Positions 1 to 8,427 of a stretch of DNA of 64,000 nucleotides are shown in pieces. Numbering within the stretch: the first letter of the stretch is position 1; each line of letters opens with the position of its first letter. Location: contig NZ_CP048113.1 in the NCBI RefSeq assembly GCF_010093065.1, positions 7,520,001-7,584,000 on the forward strand, given 5' to 3'. The notes under the pieces are model-generated. The model was not told the origin of the DNA and did not search any database. It worked only from the letters and a program-made list of their open reading frames with translations. The stretch comes from Chitinophaga agri (GTDB lineage Bacteria > Bacteroidota > Bacteroidia > Chitinophagales > Chitinophagaceae). The position numbers and the translations under genes were made by a program.

Positions 1-61
1 ACAATGGAAGCGCATCTGCCCTACACGCAGAGGGTTACAGGTTCGAATCCTGTCTCCGGAC
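1..61 (+). tRNA. tRNA, 3' part (probably Val, anticodon TAC); 5' end lies outside the window
   Basis: The T arm is clear: a 5-bp stem at 37-41/49-53 around the loop TTCGAAT, followed by a 3' acceptor strand at 54-60. The anticodon stem TCTGC/GCAGA encloses a 7-nt loop CCTACAC, whose central triplet is TAC, read as valine. The preceding bases fit the D loop and 3' D stem (GCGC). The 5' acceptor strand is missing because the window starts inside the gene. CCA is not encoded. Base 33 of the loop would be C instead of the almost universal T, so the amino-acid call is less certain than the tRNA call. Confidence 0.8.
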
Positions 62-93
62 CGCATTTTTTTCAGCACCATAAGCAGATCATC

Positions 94-1464
94 ATGCAGG
101 AATTTTCGCAGCAGGAGTGGGATAAGTTTTATGATATTTTGCAGTTCCTCAGCAAGCACCCCTTCGATTCTCCCAACAATGACCGTCTGAAAGGGCTGGT
201 GACTAAAATTTATAAGACTGCCAAAAAGGACCTGAAGCAGGCCGCCGCCATAGAGCGTAAGGAAGCTAACATGACAGTAATGGCACAGACAGGTGTATTC
301 AGGCAGGCAATGCAGTTGTCAGTCAGGAAAGTGCCTGAGAAGGTCATCCCCATCCCGATGCAGCAAACCCTGCGTAATGCCATCATTTGTTATGCCTGCA
401 GAAATCTTTATACAGAGCTGCATCATCATTATCACAGGCTTTGTCCTGTCTGCGCGGAAATACACACACAGAAAAAGGAACAGCGCCTGTCCCTGCACAA
501 CAGAACGGCGCTCGTCACCGGTGCCCGTATGAAGATCGGGTATGTAACTGCGTTGAAGCTGTTGCGCGACGGGGCGACTGTTATTGCCACCACCCGTTTT
601 GCAGCAGATGCATTACTGAGCTATAGCAAAGAACCTGATTTCCATGTATGGAAAGACCGGCTGTTTATTTATAGCCTGGATCTTATTTCTATCCCACAGG
701 TAGAAATGTTCCTGCAATATGTGCACACTAACTTCAACAGCCTGGATATTATTATTAATAATGCCGCGCAGACGATCTCTTATCCTGCTGCCTATTACAA
801 GCCACTGATAGATAAGAAGCTGGAGTTAGGTACAATCGCACCCGAAGACCAGACCAGGATGCTGGTGAATCCGCTGGTAGGAGCGCCGCTGAAGCTTGAA
901 ACGAATGAACAGTTACTCGAACAGCATACTTTCTTCCCTGCTCAGCAGACTGATTTCTTTGACCAGCCACTGGATCTGCGGCCCAGTAACTCCTGGACCA
1001 TGAAGCTGGAAGAAGTGGATACCGCAGAAGTCCTGTCAGCGAACCTGGTGAATAATATTGCGCCGTTTATGCTGAACAGCCGTCTGAAGCCACTACTGCT
1101 TAACTCTCCCTACCAGGATAAATATATTATCAACGTAAGTTCCTCCGAAGGTCAGTTCAGCTATAAAGGCAAGACGATCTATCACCCGCATACCAATATG
1201 ACAAAGGCGGCATTGAATATGATGACCCGCACGAGTGGTAGCGATTATGCGGAACACGGTATCTATATGAACAGCGTGGACGTAGGTTGGGTATCTACGG
1301 GTAATCCGATAGAGAAACGTACACGTCTGGAAGGAAAAGGCATTGTACCGCCGTTGATGTTAGAAGACGCTGCTGCCCGCATTTATGACCCCATATACAG
1401 GGGAATGCAGGGCGAAGCGTTGTCCGGAAAGCTCTTCAAGGATTACATAGAGGTAAGCTGGTAA
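94..1464 (+). CDS. SDR-family oxidoreductase-like protein with N-terminal zinc ribbon
   Basis: A 456-residue protein. The first third is not SDR: it holds a CxxC pair near residue 99 (CYAC) and a second near 118 (CPVC), which look like a zinc ribbon. A Rossmann fold follows, with the nucleotide-binding motif TGARMKIG, the NNAAQ motif of the fourth strand and an NVSSSEGQF strand carrying the usual active-site serine. The catalytic YxxxK is altered: the lysine sits in HTNMTKAALN with Thr where Tyr is expected. The C-terminal substrate region is typical in length. The reading frame extends back into the tRNA, so the ATG at 94 is taken as the start. Function is unknown; it may be an SDR with a changed active site or a non-catalytic NAD(P)-binding protein. 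Confidence 0.8.
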   Translation: MQEFSQQEWDKFYDILQFLSKHPFDSPNNDRLKGLVTKIYKTAKKDLKQAAAIERKEANMTVMAQTGVFRQAMQLSVRKVPEKVIPIPMQQTLRNAIICYACRNLYTELHHHYHRLCPVCAEIHTQKKEQRLSLHNRTALVTGARMKIGYVTALKLLRDGATVIATTRFAADALLSYSKEPDFHVWKDRLFIYSLDLISIPQVEMFLQYVHTNFNSLDIIINNAAQTISYPAAYYKPLIDKKLELGTIAPEDQTRMLVNPLVGAPLKLETNEQLLEQHTFFPAQQTDFFDQPLDLRPSNSWTMKLEEVDTAEVLSANLVNNIAPFMLNSRLKPLLLNSPYQDKYIINVSSSEGQFSYKGKTIYHPHTNMTKAALNMMTRTSGSDYAEHGIYMNSVDVGWVSTGNPIEKRTRLEGKGIVPPLMLEDAAARIYDPIYRGMQGEALSGKLFKDYIEVSW

Positions 1465-1484
1465 GTAACTGCGTTGCTGACACT

Positions 1485-2735
1485 TTAATCAGCATGATTC
1501 AGCATGTCATTAAGCTGTGTAATAAGCTTGTTTATTTTCTCTGCTGATTGTTTACCTGGTACTGTCAGGTAATAGTTGCGTGTCAGCTTATAAGCAGTTG
1601 CATGCTTGTAGTCAATTTTGTTCAGGTGCAGAATGCCGGCCAATGTGCTCTTTTCGAAATACAACCCTATCCTGACCGGCGCACTGATGTCATACACCGT
1701 ATATAAACCTTCCAGGCAATATGCTGTATAATCACCGTTTGTACACTGCCGGAGGCCGAAGCCTTTGATAAAATCCCGTAGTGCTGACAGTCCGGCGGTA
1801 TTTTCACTGATAATCGCACTGAGTATATTCTCCGGCAGGGTATTCGGTTTTATATTCTGCATCGCGGTATAACCGCCTATTTGGACGGTTTTATTTTCCC
1901 GGTACTGTTGCTCATCCAGATGTATATCATTGAGCGCTTTTCCGACTGTCTTACCCTTCACATATAACGGACTTCCTTTTTCAATAAGATGCTTGGTAAA
2001 CTGCGCGGGTGTTAAATCGACTGTCAGACCGATAGCGTACCAGTTGTTCTTTTCATTGCCTCTTGTTACCGGAACGTTGTCCGCTAAAGTGAATAAAAGG
2101 TTACCATTCACCTCATCCCTGATATTAGCCGGACCGTCTATTCTTTCACTGATGATCAGCGGATCCACCAATGGTACGGGTGTCGCCACTACCTTGCAGC
2201 AATAGCCATTCTCTGTCATAGGGGCACTCATATAGAGGCCGTTTCTACTGATGTCCATGTTGATCGTTAAGACCGAGTCAAACAAGATCTTCCCATCTCT
2301 GATTTCATAGTAGCGGGTAGGCACATAGTACATGGAGTCCTGTGTGGTGTAACTTTCTGTGATATCTTCACCACCAAATTCAGGGTAAGGGTCGTCATCC
2401 CGGTTTCTGATCTCCGAATTAATGGCTTTCAGCACAAGCGCTACTTTGTCAGCAGTGATCTTAAAGCAATGTAGTTTCTCTTCCCGTGGTCTGCCATCAG
2501 CAGGTACGAACAGGAATGTGGAGCCGCTGGTTTCTATCAGCCGGCATTGCCTGTCCGTAAAATACAGCTCATCTTCCGGATCAATAGTGAACAGATTGTT
2601 GCCATTGACATAAATGCCATTCGTGCGAACACTGATAGTCAGTCCCTGGCTTGTTTTGAAGGTGTTTTTTGTCTGGGCAACACAATCCACAAAGGCAACA
2701 ACGGCCAGCACCAGTAGAAAAAGTGGTTTAAACAT
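1485..2735 (-). CDS. exported protein of unknown function
   Basis: A 416-residue protein that I do not recognise. The N-terminus (MFKPLFLLVLAVVAFVDC) is a signal peptide, either of Sec type or a lipoprotein type ending at the Cys. The ATG at 2735 is chosen because the signal peptide begins directly there; an upstream in-frame ATG at 2780 would place a hydrophilic stretch before it. The mature part is rich in beta-forming sequence with no obvious catalytic motif. It mentions nothing resembling a transporter or enzyme signature. It is convergent with the SDR gene, 20 bp away, and divergent from the metal-resistance cluster. Confidence 0.7.
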   Translation of the reverse strand: MFKPLFLLVLAVVAFVDCVAQTKNTFKTSQGLTISVRTNGIYVNGNNLFTIDPEDELYFTDRQCRLIETSGSTFLFVPADGRPREEKLHCFKITADKVALVLKAINSEIRNRDDDPYPEFGGEDITESYTTQDSMYYVPTRYYEIRDGKILFDSVLTINMDISRNGLYMSAPMTENGYCCKVVATPVPLVDPLIISERIDGPANIRDEVNGNLLFTLADNVPVTRGNEKNNWYAIGLTVDLTPAQFTKHLIEKGSPLYVKGKTVGKALNDIHLDEQQYRENKTVQIGGYTAMQNIKPNTLPENILSAIISENTAGLSALRDFIKGFGLRQCTNGDYTAYCLEGLYTVYDISAPVRIGLYFEKSTLAGILHLNKIDYKHATAYKLTRNYYLTVPGKQSAEKINKLITQLNDMLNHAD

Positions 2736-2832
2736 GGGTTCAAGGTATAAGGAGGGGCTAAAATACAGGTTACCGTTCAATTAAATATAAAACCGTGTAA
2801 AAATAATATAAGTGCTTGTTGGGAATTACTGT

Positions 2833-2840
2833 TATTTTTG
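2833..2840 (+). promoter_or_regulatory. candidate -7 box (TATTTTTG) for the HYC_CC_PP gene
   Basis: TATTTTTG matches the Bacteroidota -7 consensus TAnnTTTG and ends 7 nt before the ATG at 2848. A TTG lies upstream at 2816-2818, but the 14-nt spacing is shorter than usual, so no -33 box is claimed. Transcription from here would give an mRNA with almost no leader, and it favours the start at 2848 over the in-frame ATG at 2812. Confidence 0.5.
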
Positions 2841-2847
2841 CTGCGGA

Positions 2848-3252
2848 ATGAAGAAAGTCCTTGCACTCATATTAGCTGTCTTTTACATGGCGACATCCAC
2901 CGGAGCCACCCTGCACGTGCACTACTGCATGGGTAAGCTGGTTGATGTACAGCTGTGGAAAAGTGATGTGAAGAAGTCCTGCAGCAAATGCGGTACTGAG
3001 TCGGGTAAAAAGAACTGCGTAAGAAAGTGCTGTAAGGACACGCATAAAACTGTGAAGCTGGAAAAAGACCAGAAGACTGCGGAACGGATGGTGGAAGCCA
3101 TGCAGTTTACCGCACTGGTAACACCGGTTGACTATATTGCACTTTCACCTGTTTTTACTTCTTCCATTGTGGAAGAGTATCCTGTTAGTAATGCTCCGCC
3201 CCGGAGTAGTAAGATACAGCTTCATATCCTGCATTGTCTTTTCCTGATCTGA
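2848..3252 (+). CDS. HYC_CC_PP family protein
   Basis: A 134-residue exported small protein. A signal peptide (MKKVLALILAVFYMATSTG) is followed by the HVHYCMG motif, a CSKCG pair, a second cysteine cluster ending in KCCKD, and a PP pair near the C-terminus; these give the family its descriptive name. The family is widespread in Bacteroidota and has no established biochemical role. Its cysteine and histidine content and its position at the head of a heavy-metal efflux cluster suggest periplasmic metal binding, but that is inference. The next gene, also a small metal-binding exported protein, starts 255 bp downstream. Confidence 0.85.
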   Translation: MKKVLALILAVFYMATSTGATLHVHYCMGKLVDVQLWKSDVKKSCSKCGTESGKKNCVRKCCKDTHKTVKLEKDQKTAERMVEAMQFTALVTPVDYIALSPVFTSSIVEEYPVSNAPPRSSKIQLHILHCLFLI

Positions 3253-3507
3253 TCCATCCCCATTCTCACGGCGTATACATCTTCGTATACTGATCTGCCA
3301 ACTCTTTCAGGCAGTTGACCGTCATTTCACATGCTGATATTTTTTCTGAGGTAGTCATTGACGATCAAGCCTGATAGCTTTTTACGTCCACACGTATCCG
3401 CTATCACTGCTGATCATTGCTCCGCCGCGAACCGGCAAGGGAGCACGCATGATTATGCCCGGCAAATGAACAACATCCTTTCACACACATTTTTTAAATC
3501 ACATCAT

Positions 3508-3885
3508 ATGAAACAAGTACTGTCTCTTTTAATCGTTATGATTTCTTTTCTGAGTACATCCGGCGCGTTTGCACAATCTGCAAAAACGGCTTCCTTCAAG
3601 GTATATGGCAACTGCGGTATGTGCAAAAGCCGCGTAGAGAAAGCCCTGGTTACGGAGGGCATTTCAAAGGCTGAATGGAATGTCAATACTAAAATGATGA
3701 AGGTGTCTTATGATCCGGCAAAGATCAGTGAAGATGCCATCCAGCAGCGTGTTGCCGCAGTTGGGCACGATACGGACAAGGCTGCTGCTACTGATGCCGT
3801 ATACGCTAAACTTCCAGGATGCTGCCAGTACACCCGTAAAGGAGCTCCGGCCGGCAGTGAAGCACCCGCACATCCGCATAAATAA
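3508..3885 (+). CDS. periplasmic heavy-metal-associated (HMA) domain protein
   Basis: A 125-residue protein with a signal peptide ending around FAQS, then one HMA fold of about 70 residues carrying the metal-binding motif GNCGMCKSRVEKAL (CxxC), and a C-terminal tail with a CC pair and a histidine-containing end (HPHK). HMA domains bind Cu(I) or similar soft metals through the CxxC pair. The signal peptide places it in the periplasm, so it probably delivers metal to the downstream RND pump or its adaptors. The start at 3508 is the ATG next to the signal peptide; longer in-frame starts upstream give a non-hydrophobic leader. It lies 76 bp before the cusA fragment. Confidence 0.88.
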   Translation: MKQVLSLLIVMISFLSTSGAFAQSAKTASFKVYGNCGMCKSRVEKALVTEGISKAEWNVNTKMMKVSYDPAKISEDAIQQRVAAVGHDTDKAAATDAVYAKLPGCCQYTRKGAPAGSEAPAHPHK

Positions 3886-3961
3886 GCACTGCTGATAGCA
3901 TAGCATAACCGACCAGCTGTGGGAAACATTTTACCACAGCTGGCTACAGAAAAGAAGAGAT

Positions 3962-5248
3962 ATGATACATCGTATTATTGAATGGTCACTGCGTAACCGG
4001 TTTATTGTGCTGGTGATGGCACTTGCTTTATTTGCCTGGGGCGTATTTTCCGTGAAAAAGAACCCTGTTGACGCTATCCCTGACCTGTCGGAAAACCAGG
4101 TGATCGTATTTACAGAATGGATGGGCCGTGGCCCTCAGCTGATCGAAGATCAGGTCACCTACCCACTGGTGACAAACCTGCAGGGGCTCCCTAAGATTAA
4201 ATATGTACGGGGTTCTTCTATGTTCGGTATGAGTTTTATCTATGTCATTTTCAATGACGATGTAGATATCTACTGGGCGAGGGAACGGGTATTGGAAAGA
4301 CTCAGTACTGTATCGCGTACGCTGCCAGCGGGTGTGACACCCCAGCTGGGGCCTGACGGCACTGGTGTGGGACATATCCTGTGGTATACCCTGGATGCAC
4401 CGGAAATGGACCTCGGTGAGCAACGTGCATTACAGGACTGGTACGTGAAGTTTGCATTGCAGAATGTAGAAGGCGTGAGTGAGATCGCCTCTTTCGGCGG
4501 CTTCCAGAAACAATATCAGATCACTTTAATACCAAATAAACTACTCTATTATAAGTTGTCAGTTGCTGACGTGATCAATGCCGTAAGGACCAACAACAAT
4601 GAGTCTGGCGGCAGAAAATTTGAACTGAGCGACATTGGTTACATTATCAAGACTTCCGGTTATCTGAAATCTGTTGAAGAGATAGCCAACATCGCTGTCG
4701 CAACACAGGGTGGTATTCCTGTGCGTGTGGCCGACATTGCTGCTGTCCAGATGACCGGCGAAACAAGACTCGGCATCTTTGACCAGGATGGCGAAGGCGA
4801 ACGTGTAGGTGGTATTGTCGTGATGCGATACGGAGAGAATGCTGCCGCTGTTATTGATAAAGTGAAGGCAAAGATGCAGGAGGTGGCACGTGGATTCCCA
4901 CAGGGTGTGAAGTTTGACATTGTCTATGACAGAGGTGAACTGATCAAGGAATCAGTAGACGCTATCCGCCATACGCTGATAGAGGAGATGATCGTGGTGT
5001 CCGTTGTCGTGATCATCTTCCTGTTTCACTGGCGTAGTGCGCTGAGCATTATTATACAGATACCTATTACGCTGGCAGCCAGTTTCATACTGTTGAACCT
5101 CTTCGGTATTTCGTCCAATATCATGTCATTGACAGGTATTGCGCTGGCTATTGGTGTGATTGTCGATAACGGGATCATCATGAGTGAGAATGCCTATAAA
5201 AATCTGTCCGAGCGCTATGCGCAATGGCAGCAACAACAGAAAAAATAA
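3962..5248 (+). CDS. cusA: CusA/CzcA-type heavy-metal RND permease, N-terminal fragment (frameshifted)
   Basis: The first 428 residues of a heavy-metal RND (HME family) inner-membrane pump that normally runs to about 1040 residues. It contains TM1 (IVLVMALALFAWGVFSV), the first large periplasmic loop with the pore and central subdomains, and TM2-TM4, including the TM4 motif GVIVDNGIIMSENAY with the proton-relay Asp. The frame stops at 5246-5248 just after SERYAQWQQQQKK, within the cytoplasmic segment between TM4 and TM5. The rest of the protein continues in another frame (5256-7190). The pump exports Cu(I)/Ag(I) or divalent metals with the adaptors and outer-membrane channel encoded downstream. 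This fragment alone cannot form the pump. Confidence 0.9.
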   Translation: MIHRIIEWSLRNRFIVLVMALALFAWGVFSVKKNPVDAIPDLSENQVIVFTEWMGRGPQLIEDQVTYPLVTNLQGLPKIKYVRGSSMFGMSFIYVIFNDDVDIYWARERVLERLSTVSRTLPAGVTPQLGPDGTGVGHILWYTLDAPEMDLGEQRALQDWYVKFALQNVEGVSEIASFGGFQKQYQITLIPNKLLYYKLSVADVINAVRTNNNESGGRKFELSDIGYIIKTSGYLKSVEEIANIAVATQGGIPVRVADIAAVQMTGETRLGIFDQDGEGERVGGIVVMRYGENAAAVIDKVKAKMQEVARGFPQGVKFDIVYDRGELIKESVDAIRHTLIEEMIVVSVVVIIFLFHWRSALSIIIQIPITLAASFILLNLFGISSNIMSLTGIALAIGVIVDNGIIMSENAYKNLSERYAQWQQQQKK

Positions 5249-5258
5249 GCCCATCATG
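5240..5258 (+). other. frameshift and possible reinitiation site within cusA
   Basis: Six consecutive A residues (5240-5245) run straight into the TAA stop at 5246-5248. Removing one A, or a -1 slip on the run, joins the two halves as ...QQQKNKPIMHW..., which is the expected protein continuity. An ATG at 5256 follows the stop by 7 nt, so the second half could also be translated by reinitiation. The sequence alone cannot separate a mutation, a sequencing error, transcriptional slippage or a truly split pump. Confidence 0.85.
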
Positions 5259-7190
5259 CATTGGTTAAAGAAAATATTCAAGAGATCACCCGAATGGATC
5301 ACAGAGGAAGAACGACTAAAGATCATCGAGCAGTCCAGCAAACAGGTATCCCGGGGTGTGTTCTTCGCTACTATTATCATTATTACTTCGTTCCTGCCTG
5401 TATTTATGCTGACCGGGCAGGAAGGAAAGCTGTTCCACCCGCTGGCATACACCAAGACATTTATCATGATCATGGATGCCTTTCTGGTGATCACGCTGGC
5501 GCCCGTACTGATCTCTTTTTTTATGAAGGGAAAGTTCAGGCCGGATAATGCGAACCCGGTAAACCGTGTACTGGAAAAGATCTATGAACCGGTTATCCGG
5601 GGGGTATTAAAATGGCGTAAGACAACTATCGCCATCAATGTGATCGCCCTGGTCATTACAATTCCGCTGCTGAGAAGTCTGGGAAGTGAGTTTATGCCAC
5701 CGCTTGATGAACAGAGTATCCTGTTCATGCCGGTGACATTGCCGGATGTGTCCAATGCAGAAGTAAAGCGCATTTTGCAGGTGCAGGACAAGATCATTAA
5801 GTCGGTGCCTGAAGTCGATAAGGTGTTGGGAAAGGCCGGACGGGCCAGCACGGCGACGGACAATTCTCCTATCAGTATGATCGAGACCATCATCATGCTG
5901 AAGCCGAAAGCAAAATGGAGAAAGGGCATTACAAAGAAAGACATTATCGATGAACTGGATGCCAGATTACAGATCCCCGGTGTGGTGAATGGATGGACGC
6001 AGCCGATCATTAACCGTATAAACATGCTGGCAACGGGTATCCGTACAGATGTGGGCGTGAAAGTCTATGGCCAGGATCTGGATACTATTTCAGTCGTATC
6101 TGAACGTGTAAAAAAGGCGCTGGAAGGTACTACCGGTATTGCCGATCTGTATGTGGAACCGGTTACCGGAGGTAAGTACCTGAGTATCGATGTACGCAGA
6201 GAGGAACTATCGCGTTATGGCCTGAATGTAGACGATGTAAATCAGACGGTGGAAACAGCGCTGGGAGGCGCGCCTATTGGCACTACCATCGAAGGCAGAC
6301 AGCGTTTCCCTATCAGCGTGCGGCTCGCCCAGGAGTACCGGAATAGTATAGAACAAATTAAACGTATTCCGGTCATCTCACCAGGATTCGGAGAAGTGCC
6401 ATTGTCTGCCGTGGCGGATGTGAAATTTGAAGACGGTCCGCCGATGATCACGTCAGACAATGCCATGCTGCGTGGTGCCGTATTATTCAACGTACGTGGC
6501 AGGGATCTTGGCAGCACAGTGAATGAGGCCATCGGTAAGATGAGCCACGCCAAAGGGTTATTGCCGAAAGGCTACTACCTGGAATGGAGCGGGCAATATG
6601 AAAACCTGATCCGCGGACAACAAACACTCATGTGGATCGCTCCGGTGGTGCTGGTCATTATTTTCTTCTCCCTTTATTTCGCCTTCCATTCTATCAGGGA
6701 GGCATTCCTGAGCCTGATCACCGTGCCTTTTGCACTGATAGGAGGTGCGTATATGATCTACTTCTGGGGGGTGAATTTATCGGTTGCAGTGGCGGTTGGT
6801 TTTATTGCGCTCTTCGGTATCGCAGTAGAGACGGGTATTGTAATGGTTATTTACCTGAATGATGCGATGCAGCAACTCGTGAAGGAAAAAGGGAATTCTT
6901 CTGCAACCATCACCCGGGAAGACCTGCGACAGGCTGTGATCAATGGTGCTGCTAAACGCCTGAGACCTAAGCTGATGACGGTATGTGTGTCGCTGTTCGG
7001 ACTGGTGCCGGTATTGTGGGCAACCAGTGTTGGCACTGATCTGATGCAACCCATCGTACTGCCAATGATCGGTGGTGTGCTGACGTCATCAACGCATATC
7101 TTACTGGTCACCCCACTGATCTTTTTACTGACGAAAGAATATGAATTACGCAAGTATGGAAAATTGGAGATCCATGAGATACATCACTAG
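5256..7190 (+). CDS. cusA: CusA/CzcA-type heavy-metal RND permease, C-terminal fragment (frameshifted)
   Basis: The remaining 644 residues of the RND pump. It begins in the cytoplasmic linker after TM4 (MHWLKKIFKRSPEW), and continues with TM5 (GVFFATIIIITSFLPVF), TM6, TM7, the second periplasmic loop and TM8-TM12. The sequence is intact and strongly HME-like, for example GSEFMPPLDEQSILFMP after TM7 and MLATGIRTDVGVKVYG in the second loop, so selection for function seems to persist on both sides of the break. The frame is open from about 5184, but those upstream codons overlap the N-terminal fragment. The last 17 nt overlap the following TolC-type gene, indicating translational coupling. Confidence 0.9.
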   Translation: MHWLKKIFKRSPEWITEEERLKIIEQSSKQVSRGVFFATIIIITSFLPVFMLTGQEGKLFHPLAYTKTFIMIMDAFLVITLAPVLISFFMKGKFRPDNANPVNRVLEKIYEPVIRGVLKWRKTTIAINVIALVITIPLLRSLGSEFMPPLDEQSILFMPVTLPDVSNAEVKRILQVQDKIIKSVPEVDKVLGKAGRASTATDNSPISMIETIIMLKPKAKWRKGITKKDIIDELDARLQIPGVVNGWTQPIINRINMLATGIRTDVGVKVYGQDLDTISVVSERVKKALEGTTGIADLYVEPVTGGKYLSIDVRREELSRYGLNVDDVNQTVETALGGAPIGTTIEGRQRFPISVRLAQEYRNSIEQIKRIPVISPGFGEVPLSAVADVKFEDGPPMITSDNAMLRGAVLFNVRGRDLGSTVNEAIGKMSHAKGLLPKGYYLEWSGQYENLIRGQQTLMWIAPVVLVIIFFSLYFAFHSIREAFLSLITVPFALIGGAYMIYFWGVNLSVAVAVGFIALFGIAVETGIVMVIYLNDAMQQLVKEKGNSSATITREDLRQAVINGAAKRLRPKLMTVCVSLFGLVPVLWATSVGTDLMQPIVLPMIGGVLTSSTHILLVTPLIFLLTKEYELRKYGKLEIHEIHH

Positions 7191-8427
7191 TTATATACTC
7201 CTGCTTATGATGACGCTGCCGCTTACGCTGGCCGCGCAGCAGGTACCCGTGCTGTCATTGGATACCATCCTCCAACGGGTAGACCGTAATAATCTGCTGT
7301 TACAGTCCTATGGACTGAAAGCAGCCAGCTATCAATATGAGGCGGATGCCGCAACTGCCTGGATGGCCCCCATGTTCGGCGTAGGTACGTTCATGACGCC
7401 ATATCCCGGGCAGCAGGTAATGGATGAGAGAGATAAGGGTAACCTGATGTTTCAGCTGGAACAGGATATTCCTCATCCGGCAAAACTGCAGGCCAGAAAG
7501 CGATACATCGCTTCGCAGGGCAATGTCGAAAGGGCTACCCGGGATATTACCCTGAATGACTTCAGATCACAGGTAAAGCGGCTTTATTTTAACTGGCTGA
7601 TCGCTGATCAGCGTATAAAGGTGCTGCGGGAAAATGAAAAGATCATGGAAACGATGAAGAAGATAGAAGAGGTACGTTTCCCTTATAATCAGTCGCAGTT
7701 AAGCGGCGTATATAAAGCGAATGCGAAGATCGAAGAGAACCGTAATATGGTTCGCATGCAGGAAGGTACCATCGCACGGGCGAGAGCATGGATGAATAGT
7801 CTGATGAACGCGCCAGGTAACCAGCTGTTTGAGATCGATACCAGCTGGCAGCCGCAGTTTGTAGTGGCCGCTTCGTATGATACAAACGCGCTCGCCGTTG
7901 TGCGAAAGGACATCGTTAAAATGGATGAAGGTATCCGTTCAATGCAACTGAATATTGAAAGTATGAAACAGGAGCGGAAGCCTGATTTCAGGATACGGTT
8001 TGATCATATGTCTCCTTTGGGAGAGATGATGCCAAAAGCATACAGTGCAATGGGGATGGTCAGTATCCCGATAGTGCCATGGTCTTCTAAAATGTACAGA
8101 TCCGGGATCCGGGCGATGCAATACAACGTGCAGGCCATGGAAAAGGAAAGGGCTGCTATGTTACAGGAAACCCAGGGCATGCTGTATGGTATGCAGTACG
8201 AGATCCAGTCAATGCAGCGGCGCATAACAGCCATGGAAGAGAAGATCATTCCAGCCCTTCGCCAAACGCTGGAAGTTAATTTCCTGAATTACCAGGAGAA
8301 TAAACTGGCTTTGTCTAACGTGATCGATTCCTGGGAAGCACTCACCATGATGCAGTCCGGTGTACTGGACGAAAAGTTGAAACTCTATGAAATGATAGTC
8401 GATTATGAAAAGCAGTTATATCGTTAA
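7174..8427 (+). CDS. TolC/CusC-type outer-membrane efflux protein
   Basis: A 417-residue protein with a signal peptide (MRYITSYILLLMMTLPLTLA) and two long helical repeats typical of outer-membrane efflux (OEP) proteins, such as the coiled region around residues 120-200 and the matching region near 300-400. It forms the trimeric channel that spans the outer membrane and periplasm for the CusA-type pump. The start at 7174 is chosen because it begins the signal peptide; in-frame ATGs at 7141 and 7156 would add hydrophilic residues. It overlaps cusA by 17 nt and the next adaptor gene by 23 nt, so these genes are one operon. Confidence 0.88.
   Translation: MRYITSYILLLMMTLPLTLAAQQVPVLSLDTILQRVDRNNLLLQSYGLKAASYQYEADAATAWMAPMFGVGTFMTPYPGQQVMDERDKGNLMFQLEQDIPHPAKLQARKRYIASQGNVERATRDITLNDFRSQVKRLYFNWLIADQRIKVLRENEKIMETMKKIEEVRFPYNQSQLSGVYKANAKIEENRNMVRMQEGTIARARAWMNSLMNAPGNQLFEIDTSWQPQFVVAASYDTNALAVVRKDIVKMDEGIRSMQLNIESMKQERKPDFRIRFDHMSPLGEMMPKAYSAMGMVSIPIVPWSSKMYRSGIRAMQYNVQAMEKERAAMLQETQGMLYGMQYEIQSMQRRITAMEEKIIPALRQTLEVNFLNYQENKLALSNVIDSWEALTMMQSGVLDEKLKLYEMIVDYEKQLYR

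Noticed and set aside
4..93. Extension of the SDR gene back to an ATG at position 4
   Set aside because: That stretch is the tRNA; the first ATG after it is at 94.
5184..5255. Start of the second CusA fragment at the ATG at 5184
   Set aside because: The codons between 5184 and 5255 read a non-homologous sequence that overlaps the N-terminal fragment; homology starts after the A6 run.
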